64,000 nt of DNA from Streptomyces fumanus (GTDB lineage: Bacteria > Actinomycetota > Actinomycetes > Streptomycetales > Streptomycetaceae): the NCBI RefSeq assembly GCF_014655295.1, contig NZ_BNBI01000002.1, positions 186,001 through 250,000 on the forward strand, in the 5' to 3' direction. Of the stretch, positions 18,436 to 26,857 are shown in pieces. The stretch's first letter is position 1. The number at the start of each line of letters is the position of its first letter. The notes beneath the pieces are model-generated. The model was not told the origin of the DNA. It searched no databases and was given only the letters and a program-made list of their open reading frames with translations. The position numbers and the translations under genes were made by a program.

Positions 18436-19712
18436 CAGCGGCCGGTGCCTCCGTACACCACGGCCTCGTCGCTGTCGGAGTCCAGGCCGAAGGCGGTGTG
18501 CACGGCGCGGACGGCCTCGTTGACGTCGTCCTTGCGGGTGACGACCGAGATACGGATCTCGGAGGTCGAGATCAGCTCGATGTTCACCCCGGCGTCGCTG
18601 AGCGCCTTGAAGAAGTCGGCCGTGACCCCCGGGTTGGTCTTCATCCCGGCGCCGACCAGGGAGATCTTGCCGATCTGGTCGTCGTAGCGCAGGGAGTCGA
18701 AGCCGATGCCGGAGCGGTTCTTCTCCAGGGCGTCGATGGCCTTGCGGCCCTCGGCCTTGGGCAGCGTGAACGAGATGTCCGTCAGGCCGGTGGCGGCGGC
18801 GGACACGTTCTGCACGATCATGTCGATGTTGATCTCGGCATCGGCGATCGTACGGAAGATCGCGGCGGCCTCGCCCGGCTTGTCCGGCACGCCGACGACC
18901 GTGATCTTGGCCTCGGAGGTGTCGTGCGCGACACCGGAGATGATGGCCTGCTCCACCTGCTTGTCCCCTTGCTCGATCGGCTCGCTGCTGACCCACGTGC
19001 CCTTCAGTCCGCTGAAGCTGGACCGGACGTGGATCGGGATGTCGTACCGCCGGGCGTACTCCACGCAGCGGTGGAGCAGCACCTTCGAACCGTTGGCGGC
19101 GAGTTCCAGCATGTCCTCGAAGGAGATCCAGTCGATCTTCTTCGCCTTCTTCACCACCCGCGGGTCGGCGGTGAACACGCCGTCCACGTCGGTGTAGATC
19201 TCGCAGACGTCCGCGTCGAGCGCGGCGGCGAGGGCGACGGCCGTGGTGTCGGAGCCGCCGCGGCCCAGCGTGGTGATGTCCTTGCTGTCCTGGCTGACGC
19301 CCTGGAAGCCGGCCACGATGGCGATGTTGCCCTCGTCCACGGAGGTGCGGATCCGGCCCGGGGTGACGTCGATGATCCGGGCTTTGTTGTGGACCGAGTC
19401 GGTGATGACACCTGCCTGGCTGCCGGTGAAGGACTGGGCCTCGTGGCCCAGGTTTTTGATCGCCATGGCCAGCAACGCCATGGAGATCCGCTCTCCGGCG
19501 GTCAGCAGCATGTCGAGCTCGCGCCCGGCAGGGATCGGGGAAACCTGCTCGGCGAGATCGATCAGCTCGTCCGTCGTGTCGCCCATCGCGGAAACGACGG
19601 CGACCACCTGGTTGCCGTTCTTCTTCGCTTCCACGATCCGCTTGGCGACGCGCTTGATGCCCTCGGCATCGGCTACGGAGGAGCCTCCGTACTTCTGCAC
19701 GACAAGGCCCAC
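18435..19712 (-). CDS. lysC: Aspartokinase
   Basis: A 425-residue aspartate kinase, first enzyme of the aspartate family. The kinase domain runs from [15 protein letters not shown] (K7 start of the nucleotide motif) to about residue 250, including FTGSQAGV and [16 protein letters not shown]. Two ACT domains follow (about 265-340 and 345-415; [17 protein letters not shown] and [16 protein letters not shown]), giving feedback control by lysine and threonine as in actinobacterial enzymes. The GTG start at 19712 has GAGGAGCGCAC just upstream. In related genes an internal start makes a separate regulatory beta subunit; METs inside this frame would allow that but I cannot show it. Confidence 0.96.
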   Translation of the reverse strand: MGLVVQKYGGSSVADAEGIKRVAKRIVEAKKNGNQVVAVVSAMGDTTDELIDLAEQVSPIPAGRELDMLLTAGERISMALLAMAIKNLGHEAQSFTGSQAGVITDSVHNKARIIDVTPGRIRTSVDEGNIAIVAGFQGVSQDSKDITTLGRGGSDTTAVALAAALDADVCEIYTDVDGVFTADPRVVKKAKKIDWISFEDMLELAANGSKVLLHRCVEYARRYDIPIHVRSSFSGLKGTWVSSEPIEQGDKQVEQAIISGVAHDTSEAKITVVGVPDKPGEAAAIFRTIADAEINIDMIVQNVSAAATGLTDISFTLPKAEGRKAIDALEKNRSGIGFDSLRYDDQIGKISLVGAGMKTNPGVTADFFKALSDAGVNIELISTSEIRISVVTRKDDVNEAVRAVHTAFGLDSDSDEAVVYGGTGR

Positions 19713-19918
19713 GTGCGCTCCTCGCTCAATCCGTCTCTTTCCGCACGTACGTATATGTACTGCGGTCGGCTCAGTCTAACGAGCGCCCGAATTTCCCCCC
19801 TGCGATACCGCATGGTGAGACCTACCGGCGTCCCGCCCGTCCAGGCAGCCTCCTGCCCACCGGCCACCCGGGCCACTCGGAACGTGCCAGGGGTCACACA
19901 TTCACAAGCGGGGGCGTC

Positions 19919-20497
19919 TCAGTCGGCCAGTTCCTTGAGGGCCTCGGTGTCGAGGGTGATGCCGACCGGATCGGGGAGCTTGACAGTCGCGCCGAAGGGC
20001 AGCTTCTCCTCGTGCTGGTAGTGGCCGTTCTCCGGCTGGTTGAACACGACGACCGAGTGATGGTCCCGGTCGATGAGGAGGTAGACCGGAATCCCGGCGG
20101 CCGCGTACCCGTCGGGCTTTTCCACGCGGTCCCGCTGCGCGGCATCGACGTCCCATGAGGTCACTTCCACGGCCATCAGGGCGCTGTCGGGCGGCGACCA
20201 CTCACCGTGTCCCTTGAACGCGCCCCTGGGCACTAGTACGCCGTCCGCTCGCGCCCGGCCCTTGCGGTAGCCCTCCGTCTTGAGGCCCCGCTCGGCGTGC
20301 AGCCACAGATCGGGGCGGTGCTGCATGCAGATCATCTGCAGCCAGGCGACGATCTCGCTGTGGTTGCCGTCCGGCATGGGCTTGACCGCGACCTTTCCCC
20401 TGATGAACTCCAGCCGCACCGTCTCCGGGGCATGCCGGTCGAGCTCCTCGAACTCCTCGACGGACATCTGCGGCCGGTGCCCGGTCCTGGGGGTCAT
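19919..20497 (-). CDS. Uma2-family (DUF820) PD-(D/E)xK nuclease-like protein
   Basis: 192 residues of the Uma2/DUF820 family, abundant in Streptomyces and structurally a restriction-nuclease fold. Core residues are visible: the RLEFIRGKV strand (about 26-34), GRARADGVLVP carrying the central Asp (about 85-94), and LMAVEVTSWD carrying the Glu (about 112-121); then AAAGIPVYLLIDRD. Physiological role is unknown; many copies per genome are typical. ATG 20497 has GAGGAGGCGACGCC upstream. No partner gene is obvious. Confidence 0.88.
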   Translation of the reverse strand: MTPRTGHRPQMSVEEFEELDRHAPETVRLEFIRGKVAVKPMPDGNHSEIVAWLQMICMQHRPDLWLHAERGLKTEGYRKGRARADGVLVPRGAFKGHGEWSPPDSALMAVEVTSWDVDAAQRDRVEKPDGYAAAGIPVYLLIDRDHHSVVVFNQPENGHYQHEEKLPFGATVKLPDPVGITLDTEALKELAD

Positions 20498-20782
20498 GGC
20501 GTCGCCTCCTCGACACCATGGTGCCCCGACCGGCACGTCCTGCACGCTCACGACTTCCAGCGCCTCGAAGTGGGGACCGGACGGAACGCGTCGCGCCCGG
20601 GGCCGCGCGTGCGCCGCTGCGGGGGCATGGTCGCCTCCAGTCGTCGTCGGGCGAAATAACGGGGCCGCCTCAGTTGGGCAGTTGCCGTGAACCTAGGTGG
20701 CCTGCACGTAGTGACGCAAGCCGACCATGGAACGTCACCCGTACGAGGTAGCAACCCCATGAAAATGCTCGGCTCCGGGGTC

Positions 20783-20968
20783 TCAGCCCTCGGGCTGAAC
20801 TGCGGTGATGAAGGCGGTCCAGGTGGCGGGGGTGACGTGGAGCTGGGGGCCGTTCGGGGGGTTCTTGGAGTCGCGGACGCGGATGGTGGGGGTGAGGGCG
20901 ACCTCGACGCAATCGCCGCCCTCGTCGTCGCTGTAGCTCGACTTGATCCATTGCAGTCGGTCACTCAT
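20783..20968 (-). CDS. DUF397 (BldB-like) small protein, second copy
   Basis: 61 residues with the full DUF397 pattern: WIKSSYSDDEGGDCVEVA, then IRVRDSKNP and TWTAFITAV. It overlaps the XRE gene by 8 bp and so is co-translated with it. Together they form a second WhiJ-like pair in this window, distinct from the one at 7657-8701; no RsbW-like gene adjoins this copy. Confidence 0.9.
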   Translation of the reverse strand: MSDRLQWIKSSYSDDEGGDCVEVALTPTIRVRDSKNPPNGPQLHVTPATWTAFITAVQPEG

Positions 20969-21758
20969 GACTGGTCACCATCCGCTCGATGAAATGGGCC
21001 GTCTCAACGGGGCCGAGGGCCTGGGCGCGGATCATACTAAGCCGCTCGGTCACGCGGCTGACGGCATCCGGATCGGCCGACAGCTCACTGGCGAACGGGC
21101 CCTCCGAGAAGACGTACCGCTCGTGATCGCCGGTCTCCAGCAGCACCATGGGGCCCATCAGCGCGGTGGCGCTGGCCCGCTCGAACGGCAGCACCTGTAC
21201 GGACACGTTCCTCAGCTCGGTGACTTCCACCAAGCGCCGCAATTGCTCGACGCTCACCTGGGGACTGCGCAGGACGGCCTCGTACAGCACGAAGTTCAAC
21301 GACACCAGCGGCTTCTCCTGGGTCAGGATGGCCTGCCGCTCCATGCGGGCCGTGATGCGCTCCTCGACCGTCTCCTTGTCCAGGGACGGCAGCCGGTTCT
21401 CGATCAAAGTCCGCGCGTACGACTCGACCTGCAAGAGGCCCGGAATCAGCGTGACCTCGTAGGACCAACGGCTGATCGCCTCCTTCTCGCGCTCCATGAA
21501 CTCCCGAGCCCGCGCCGGGAATCGCTCCCTGGTCAGGTACTCCTTCCCGGCGCTCAGCAGGCCGCCCGCCCCGCACAACTCGTCGGCCACGTCGAGGACC
21601 CGGGCGGTCGGCATCCGCACCCCTTGTTCCATCGCCTTGATGGTGTCCGGGGCGTAGTTGGAGGCGGACGCCAATTGCTCGCGGCTCACGTGCGCCTTGG
21701 TGCGCCAGCGTTTCAATTGGTTCCCCACGAAACGCCACATGATCGGCGACTCGGACAC
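20961..21758 (-). CDS. XRE-family (WhiJ-like) regulator with DUF5753 domain, second copy
   Basis: 265 residues: helix-turn-helix at about 8-62 (LKRWRTKAHVSREQLASAS...DTIKAMEQG) and DUF5753 from about 75 to the end (LIPGLLQVESYARTLIE, NVSVQVLPFERAS, VLLETGDHERYVFSEGP). I start it at GTG 21758 (MSESPIMW) because GGAGG lies 8 nt upstream; two earlier GTGs would place that GGAGG within the gene. Unlike the first copy in this window, it ends cleanly with an 8-bp overlap into its DUF397 partner. Confidence 0.9.
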   Translation of the reverse strand: MSESPIMWRFVGNQLKRWRTKAHVSREQLASASNYAPDTIKAMEQGVRMPTARVLDVADELCGAGGLLSAGKEYLTRERFPARAREFMEREKEAISRWSYEVTLIPGLLQVESYARTLIENRLPSLDKETVEERITARMERQAILTQEKPLVSLNFVLYEAVLRSPQVSVEQLRRLVEVTELRNVSVQVLPFERASATALMGPMVLLETGDHERYVFSEGPFASELSADPDAVSRVTERLSMIRAQALGPVETAHFIERMVTSHE

Positions 21759-21842
21759 TGCACGCACCTCCACGCGCTACACCACGGTGTGTGACCCCCA
21801 TGTCACTACCGACCGTAGCGGCGTGCGCGGCAGCGTGTGACC

Positions 21843-22235
21843 ATGATGAACGTAATTCACCGGCCCGCGTGGGTCCCCCTCGCCGGGCATCAACTGTGCC
21901 TCGCGGGCGTGCACTTCGACGCCGTGCGGATCGACGGCATCCGGGGCGAGCTGGTCGCCGACTGGCTGGTCGAGGCGACGGACGAGGACGCCGGGCCGGT
22001 CGTGAGCGAGGTGAGCGGCGGACGGTGGCTGTACTTCCTGCTGCCGCCGGGCGCCATCGCGGCGTACGAGTGGCCGCTCGGCGTGCAGTTGCTGGGCGGC
22101 ACGGGCACGGGGACGGTCACGTACGTCGGCGTCCCGGCCCTGGAGGGCAACACCTGGCCGCTGCGCTGGTACAGCGCGCCGACGGCGACCGCCCCGTACG
22201 TGGACGCGGCGGCGCTCCGCCGGGCCGTTACTTGA
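21843..22235 (+). CDS. Hypothetical protein
   Basis: About 130 residues, no membrane segment. The sequence has an ordered look (HRPAWVPLAGHQLCLAGVHFDAVR, WLYFLLPPGAIAAYEWPLGVQ, TYVGVPALEGNTWPLRW) that I associate with small conserved streptomycete proteins near XRE/DUF397 regulators, some related to the N-terminal part of bifunctional primase/polymerase-like proteins. I cannot assign a function. ATG 21843 or a GTG two codons earlier may start it. It is divergent from the XRE gene (84 bp) and overlaps tail-to-tail by 8 bp with the DUF5063 gene. Confidence 0.65.
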   Translation: MMNVIHRPAWVPLAGHQLCLAGVHFDAVRIDGIRGELVADWLVEATDEDAGPVVSEVSGGRWLYFLLPPGAIAAYEWPLGVQLLGGTGTGTVTYVGVPALEGNTWPLRWYSAPTATAPYVDAAALRRAVT

Positions 22236-22887
22236 CCGGGCGCAGGCCCAGTGGGCCCGCGATCTCCTCGACCATGACGCGGCCGGCCTCCGCCTCCAGT
22301 GTCTCGTCGCCGAGGTCCTCGTCCGTGTCGAGGCCGTCGAGTTCGGCCAGCGGCTGGTCGAGGCGGACGTGGGCGACGACCGACTGGAGGGCGCGGAGGG
22401 TGGCGGAGGCGGTGGAGCCCCAGTTGGAGAAGTAGGAGAACTGCCACCACCACAGGGCCTCCGAGGTGCGGCCGGCCCGGTAGTGGGCCATGCCGTGGCG
22501 GAGGTCGGTGATGACGTCGGTGAGGTCGTCGGAGATCCGGGCCGGGACGGGCGCCTTGCGGGGCTCGTACGGGTCGAAGACCTCGGAGTAGACGTCGACC
22601 GGGTCGAGCAGGCGGGCGAGGTTCTCGCGGAGTTCGTCCACGTCCTGCTCCGGGCCCGGGTCGGGCTCGTAGCGCTCGTCCGGGACGATGTCCTCGTGGG
22701 CGCCGAGGCGGCCGCCGGCCAGGAGCAACTGGGAGACCTCCAGGAGCAGGAAGGGGACGGCCGAGGCCGGTTCGTCGCCCCTCGCCACCTCGGTGACGGC
22801 GACCAGGAAACTCTCGATCTGGTCGGCGATCTGGACCGCGAAGTCGTCCGGGTTCTGGTGGGTCGCGTGCAGCGTGGCGTCAGACAT
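22228..22887 (-). CDS. DUF5063 domain protein
   Basis: A 219-residue acidic protein, likely all-helical, with [22 protein letters not shown] at the N-terminus and [23 protein letters not shown] (about 137-159), both marks of DUF5063. It is consistently found directly after recR in Streptomyces, and here its ATG overlaps the recR stop by 8 bp. Function unknown; co-translation with recR suggests, but does not show, a link to recombination repair. Confidence 0.88.
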   Translation of the reverse strand: MSDATLHATHQNPDDFAVQIADQIESFLVAVTEVARGDEPASAVPFLLLEVSQLLLAGGRLGAHEDIVPDERYEPDPGPEQDVDELRENLARLLDPVDVYSEVFDPYEPRKAPVPARISDDLTDVITDLRHGMAHYRAGRTSEALWWWQFSYFSNWGSTASATLRALQSVVAHVRLDQPLAELDGLDTDEDLGDETLEAEAGRVMVEEIAGPLGLRPVK

Positions 22888-23479
22888 CTAGGAGTCGTCT
22901 CCCCTCGAAGGCCCGGCCGAGGGTCACCTCGTCCGCGTATTCCAGGTCGCCACCCACCGGGAGGCCGCTGGCCAGGCGGGTGACCTTGAGGCCCATGGGC
23001 TTGATCATCCGGGCGAGGTACGTGGCCGTGGCCTCGCCCTCCAGGTTCGGGTCCGTGGCCAGGATCAGCTCCGTGACCGCCCCGTCGGCCAGCCGCGCGA
23101 GCAGTTCCCGTATCCGCAGGTCGTCGGGGCCGACGCCGTCGATGGGGCTGATCGCGCCGCCGAGCACGTGGTACCGGCCGCGGAACTCCCGGGTGCGCTC
23201 GATGGCCACGACGTCCTTCGGCTCCTCCACCACGCAGATGACGGCGGGGTCCCGGCGCGGGTCGCGGCAGATGTTGCACAGCTCCTCCTGTGCGACGTTC
23301 CCGCAGGTCGCGCAGAAGCGGACCTTCGCCTTGACCTCCATCAGGGCGTGCGCGAGGCGCCGTACGTCCGTGGGTTCCGCCTGGAGGATGTGGAAGGCGA
23401 TCCGCTGCGCGCTCTTGGGACCGACGCCGGGCAGCCGCCCCAGCTCGTCGATGAGGTCCTGGACCACGCCTTCGTACAA
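22880..23479 (-). CDS. recR: Recombination mediator protein RecR
   Basis: A 199-residue RecFOR-pathway protein that helps load RecA on gapped DNA. Domains in order: helix-hairpin-helix ([20 protein letters not shown], 13-32), a four-cysteine zinc finger (CATCG...CNIC, about 57-72), the Toprim domain ([36 protein letters not shown]) and a Walker-like C-terminal tail. TTG at 23479 follows AAGGAAGGACGG. It lies 57 bp after ybaB, the normal ybaB-recR order. Confidence 0.96.
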   Translation of the reverse strand: MYEGVVQDLIDELGRLPGVGPKSAQRIAFHILQAEPTDVRRLAHALMEVKAKVRFCATCGNVAQEELCNICRDPRRDPAVICVVEEPKDVVAIERTREFRGRYHVLGGAISPIDGVGPDDLRIRELLARLADGAVTELILATDPNLEGEATATYLARMIKPMGLKVTRLASGLPVGGDLEYADEVTLGRAFEGRRLLDV

Positions 23480-23536
23480 CGGACTGCCGTCCTTCCTGGG
23501 GTTCCTTGATACGTACGGTAGAGGGGCCGGGCGGTC

Positions 23537-23881
23537 TTAGAAAGGCAGGCCCGGGATGCCGCTGCCGCCGCCCAGGCCCTGGGCCAGCGGGCCGAGCTTC
23601 TGCTGCTGGAGCGTCTGCGCGTTCTCGTTGGCCGCCTGGACCGCGGCGACGATCAGGTCGGCGAGGGTCTCGGTGTCCTCCGGGTCCACCGCCTTGGGAT
23701 CGATCACCAGGCCGCGCAGCTCGCCGGAGCCGGTGACGGTGGCCTTCACCAGTCCGCCGCCGGCCTGCCCGTCGACCTCGGTCCTCGCCAGCTCTTCCTG
23801 GGCGTTCGCCAGGTCCTGCTGCATCTTCTGGGCCTGCTGGAGCAACTGCTGCATGTTGGGCTGGCCACCACCGGGGATCAC
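23537..23881 (-). CDS. ybaB: YbaB/EbfC nucleoid-associated protein
   Basis: A 114-residue YbaB/EbfC-family DNA-binding protein. The N-terminal helix is Gln-rich ([22 protein letters not shown]); the core carries [22 protein letters not shown] and the conserved [23 protein letters not shown] 23881 follows AGGAGCTGATC. The C-terminal [13 protein letters not shown] tail is usual in actinobacteria. Probably co-transcribed with recR and DUF5063. Confidence 0.95.
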   Translation of the reverse strand: MIPGGGQPNMQQLLQQAQKMQQDLANAQEELARTEVDGQAGGGLVKATVTGSGELRGLVIDPKAVDPEDTETLADLIVAAVQAANENAQTLQQQKLGPLAQGLGGGSGIPGLPF

Positions 23882-24113
23882 GATCAGCTCCTATCGCTAC
23901 GGGTTTTCCCGTTCGGCACGAGCCTACGTGGTCCGGGCGGCCCTCGCCCCAGCACTCTTTCGAGTGAGATGGACGCCGGGCCTCCACCTGATCAGCGACC
24001 CCTTCCGGGCGGAAAAGCGGCGGAACCGGACCCTTCGCCACCCAGTGGGCGGTAGGAAGGGTGCGGCGGAGTCGTCACGCAACGTGATCAGTGTGGTCGG
24101 TTGGGAGTGCCTG

Positions 24114-24836
24114 GTGGGTCAGCCGGAGAAGCAGCCCGAGGGGACGGCCGGGGTGGGGCGGGGTGAGCCGGGCGACCTGAACGGGCGGGCGTTCCCGCTC
24201 GGGGACTGGGGACTTCCGGCCGAGCGGCTGGACGAGCTCTACCGGTGGGTGGAGCGCGGGGCCCTGGACACGGCGGCCTGGTACCTCGCGGACCGGACGG
24301 GGAAGCGGCGGGGCGCGCGGGCGCTGCGCGGCGGCACGGTGGTCGGGGCGGTGGCGGCGGCGGCGCTGCCGCTGCTGGACCTGGCCGGGGTGGTCGGCGG
24401 GGTGGCTCCCTGGGGGTATCTGGCGCTGCTGCTGGCGGTGGCGTGCGTGGCCGGGGACCGGTACCTCGGGCTGACGTCCGGGTGGATGCGGGACGTGGCC
24501 ACGGCGCAGGCGGTGCAGCGGAGGTTGCAGGTGCTCCAGTTCGACTGGGCGTCGGAGAGCGTGCGGGAGGTGCTGGGGCCCGCGGAGGGGACGGCCGGGG
24601 AGGCGGCGGAGCGGTGTCTGCTGGTGCTGCGGAGGTTCTCGGAGGACGTGGCGGAGCTGGTGCGGGCGGAGACGGTGGACTGGATGGTGGAGTTCCGGAC
24701 GGGGGCGGCGCCGACGGGGATCCAGGTGGCGGTGGGGCGGGGGGTTGAGGGGGCGGTGGTGCAGGGGCGGTTCGGGGGGGTGGTGGGGGGGGCGCGGCCG
24801 CATATGCCTCGGCAGCGGCCTCCTGAGGCTCGGTAG
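24114..24836 (+). CDS. SLATT-domain membrane protein
   Basis: 240 residues. After a polar N-terminus, LYRWVERGALDTAAWYLADRTGKRRGARALRG is followed by two membrane helices (about 78-97 and 103-120, VVGAVAAAALPLLDLAGVVGG; PWGYLALLLAVACVAGD) and then cytoplasmic helices. This is the SLATT layout, a two-helix domain proposed to form effectors linked to nucleotide-signalling conflict systems. Here it stands beside the recR operon with no SLOG or cyclase partner, so it may be a housekeeping form. GTG 24114 has GGGAG six bases upstream. Codons become very G-rich near the 3' end. Confidence 0.75.
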   Translation: MGQPEKQPEGTAGVGRGEPGDLNGRAFPLGDWGLPAERLDELYRWVERGALDTAAWYLADRTGKRRGARALRGGTVVGAVAAAALPLLDLAGVVGGVAPWGYLALLLAVACVAGDRYLGLTSGWMRDVATAQAVQRRLQVLQFDWASESVREVLGPAEGTAGEAAERCLLVLRRFSEDVAELVRAETVDWMVEFRTGAAPTGIQVAVGRGVEGAVVQGRFGGVVGGARPHMPRQRPPEAR

Positions 24837-24989
24837 GGCGGGGCTCGGTAGGGCGGGGCTCGGTTTGCGCCGGGCCGCGTTGTCGGGTGAGCGGCGTTGG
24901 GGCTGGGGCGGGGGCGTCGCGCGGCCCGGCGTGGCGGGGTGCCGCCGCGCCCACCCGTGCCGCCCTAGGCGGCACGAATGCCCGCGGTG

Positions 24990-25088
24990 GGGCGGGGTGC
25001 GCGGGTGGGCGGGTGGGCAGGTCGCGCGAGTGCGCGGATGGGCGGGTGGGTGGGTTGCGTGGGTGGGTGGGTGGGTTGCGCGGGTGGG
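24990..25088. repeat. G-rich GGGTGGGT low-complexity tract
   Basis: Iterated GTGGGCGGGTGGG and GGGTGGGTGGGTTGCG blocks, densest at 25040-25088, run up to the stop codon of the phosphate-binding-like gene, whose frame reads from the other strand. Several runs of three or more G separated by 1-3 bases could fold as a G-quadruplex on the plus strand. Short direct repeats GGGCGGGGCTCGGTA also lie at about 24830-24865 after the SLATT gene. Confidence 0.5.
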
Positions 25089-26630
25089 TCAGTTGGTGCA
25101 GAGGCGTAGGGACGTGGGGGTCCAGCAGGGGATGTGGCCGTGGGTGCGGGTGATGTTCTGGCCGTTGCCGCGGGTGAGGTAGGTCAGGAAGCTGGAGGCG
25201 AGGGAGTCGGCCGGGGGGCGGCCGTAGGTGTAGGCGTACTCGATCTCGCGGTACGGGTAGGCGCTGGTGCCGTGTTCGATGGCGTCGACCGACGGGGGGT
25301 CGCCGTCGAGGTCGAGGCGGCGTACGCCGTCCGCCCGGCCGGCCAGGTTGAGCTCGCTGTAGCCGATCGCGCCGGGGACGTCCGCGACCGTGCCGAGGAC
25401 CTGCTCGGTGGAGTCGAGTTCGCAGCGGACGACGGCGGCCGTGGGGTCGTCCCGGTGGACGCAGTCGAGGGAGGAGTTGGCGATCTCGCCCCGGCCCAGC
25501 ACCCGGCGCTGGAAGACCTGCCGGGTGCCCGAGTTGGCGTCGCGGCTGACCAGCCGGACCGGGAGGTCGGGGCCGCCGAGCCGGCGCCAGTTGGTGATCT
25601 CGCCCCGGTAGAGGCGCCGTACGTCCGCCGTCGAGAGGTTGTCGCCGGGAAGCCGTACCGCGTCGTTGACGACCAGGGCGAAGACGGAGACCGCGACCCG
25701 GTTCTCGCGCAGCTCGGGCAGGCCGCCGGGCTTGGGGCCGTCGGAGAGGGCGACCACGGGCGGGGAGCCCTTCGCGCGGGCCGCGCCGGCCGCCGCCAGC
25801 TCCCGTACGCCCGAGGTCGAGCCGTGGGCGTCGACGACGATCTCGGCACCGGCCTCCGCGCAGTCCCGTTCGTAGGAGCGGGCCACCTCGCGCAGTACGG
25901 GGGCGAAGGCGGTGGAGCCGGTGAGGGTCAGGGTGCCGCTCTCGCAGCCGATCGGCGGCGGGGTGCCGTCCTGGGCGACGACCAGGCCGGCCAGGGTGAC
26001 CACGCAGACGGTGAGCAGGATGGTGATCAGCCGGGCGGCGCGGCCGAACAGCGGCGGGGTGTCGTCCGGGGTGGCGCTGCGGTTGGGGTGGACGTCGCCG
26101 TCCCGGATGCCGCCGAACAGCCGGATGTCGCTGCCCACGTCGCCGCCGGAGAGCAGGACGAGCAGCTTGAAGTGGTCGCCGCGGTTGAGGGGGACGCGGG
26201 GGATGCGCAGGGTGTTGCCCTCGTAGCCGAAGCCCCGGCCGGCGGTGAAGTGGTCCATCAGATGGCCGGTGCCGGACGGCTGGGTGACCGAGACGCCGCG
26301 GATGGTGCGGTCGGCGAAGACCGCGGTCAGGCCGTGCGGCTCGGGGCCGGTGTAGTCGTCGCGGCCGATGCCCTGGGAGCCGTCGTTCTCGACGCGGAGC
26401 AGGACGAGGGTGGCGTCCGTCATGCCCGGGGTCTCGTCGAAGAGGCCGAGGCGGCGGTTGGCGCGGCCGGAGCGGACGTCGTCGCCGATGGGATTGTCCA
26501 TCTGGACGCGGTAGCCGATGCGCTTGCGGCGCGGCACCCGGCGTTCGAACCAGAGCATCACGCCCGAGGCGGCGATGCCGAGGATCGCCGTGGCCACGGC
26601 GACCACGTTCTCCGCGCTCAACCACTCCAC
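25089..26630 (-). CDS. Membrane-anchored PstS-like phosphate-binding protein
   Basis: A 513-residue protein with two membrane helices (about 7-24 and 198-218, the latter ITILLTVCVVTLAGLVV) bracketing a ~170-residue domain of its own (RKRIGYRVQMDNP; GMTDATLVLLRVENDGSQGI). A periplasmic-binding PstS-like domain follows: LTLTGSTAFAPVLREVARSYE (about 233), SRDANSGTRQVF (about 360) and GAIGYSELN. The GST and SGT loops are the usual oxyanion contacts. There is no lipobox and no pstCAB gene nearby, so it may be a sensor or scavenger, not a transporter subunit. GTG 26630 is chosen because GGGGGC precedes it and the first helix follows; upstream extensions are Arg-rich and unlike a protein. Confidence 0.8.
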   Translation of the reverse strand: MEWLSAENVVAVATAILGIAASGVMLWFERRVPRRKRIGYRVQMDNPIGDDVRSGRANRRLGLFDETPGMTDATLVLLRVENDGSQGIGRDDYTGPEPHGLTAVFADRTIRGVSVTQPSGTGHLMDHFTAGRGFGYEGNTLRIPRVPLNRGDHFKLLVLLSGGDVGSDIRLFGGIRDGDVHPNRSATPDDTPPLFGRAARLITILLTVCVVTLAGLVVAQDGTPPPIGCESGTLTLTGSTAFAPVLREVARSYERDCAEAGAEIVVDAHGSTSGVRELAAAGAARAKGSPPVVALSDGPKPGGLPELRENRVAVSVFALVVNDAVRLPGDNLSTADVRRLYRGEITNWRRLGGPDLPVRLVSRDANSGTRQVFQRRVLGRGEIANSSLDCVHRDDPTAAVVRCELDSTEQVLGTVADVPGAIGYSELNLAGRADGVRRLDLDGDPPSVDAIEHGTSAYPYREIEYAYTYGRPPADSLASSFLTYLTRGNGQNITRTHGHIPCWTPTSLRLCTN

Positions 26631-26857
26631 TGTGGCGCCCCCGCCGATGCGCGTCCGGTTCGGTCGTCTGCACACCGTACGGGTGTACGAGGCGGTGCGT
26701 CCGGTCCGTCGGGCGATGTTCGCCGGTTGTTCAACCAGGTCTCCGGACGGGCGGCGCCCCCGGTGGTCCGGGCGTCGACACCCTGTCGTGGAAAGGGCCG
26801 TCCGGCAGACAGGACGCCGATACCCTTTCCGCATCGCGGACATCTACCCTCGGCCGC

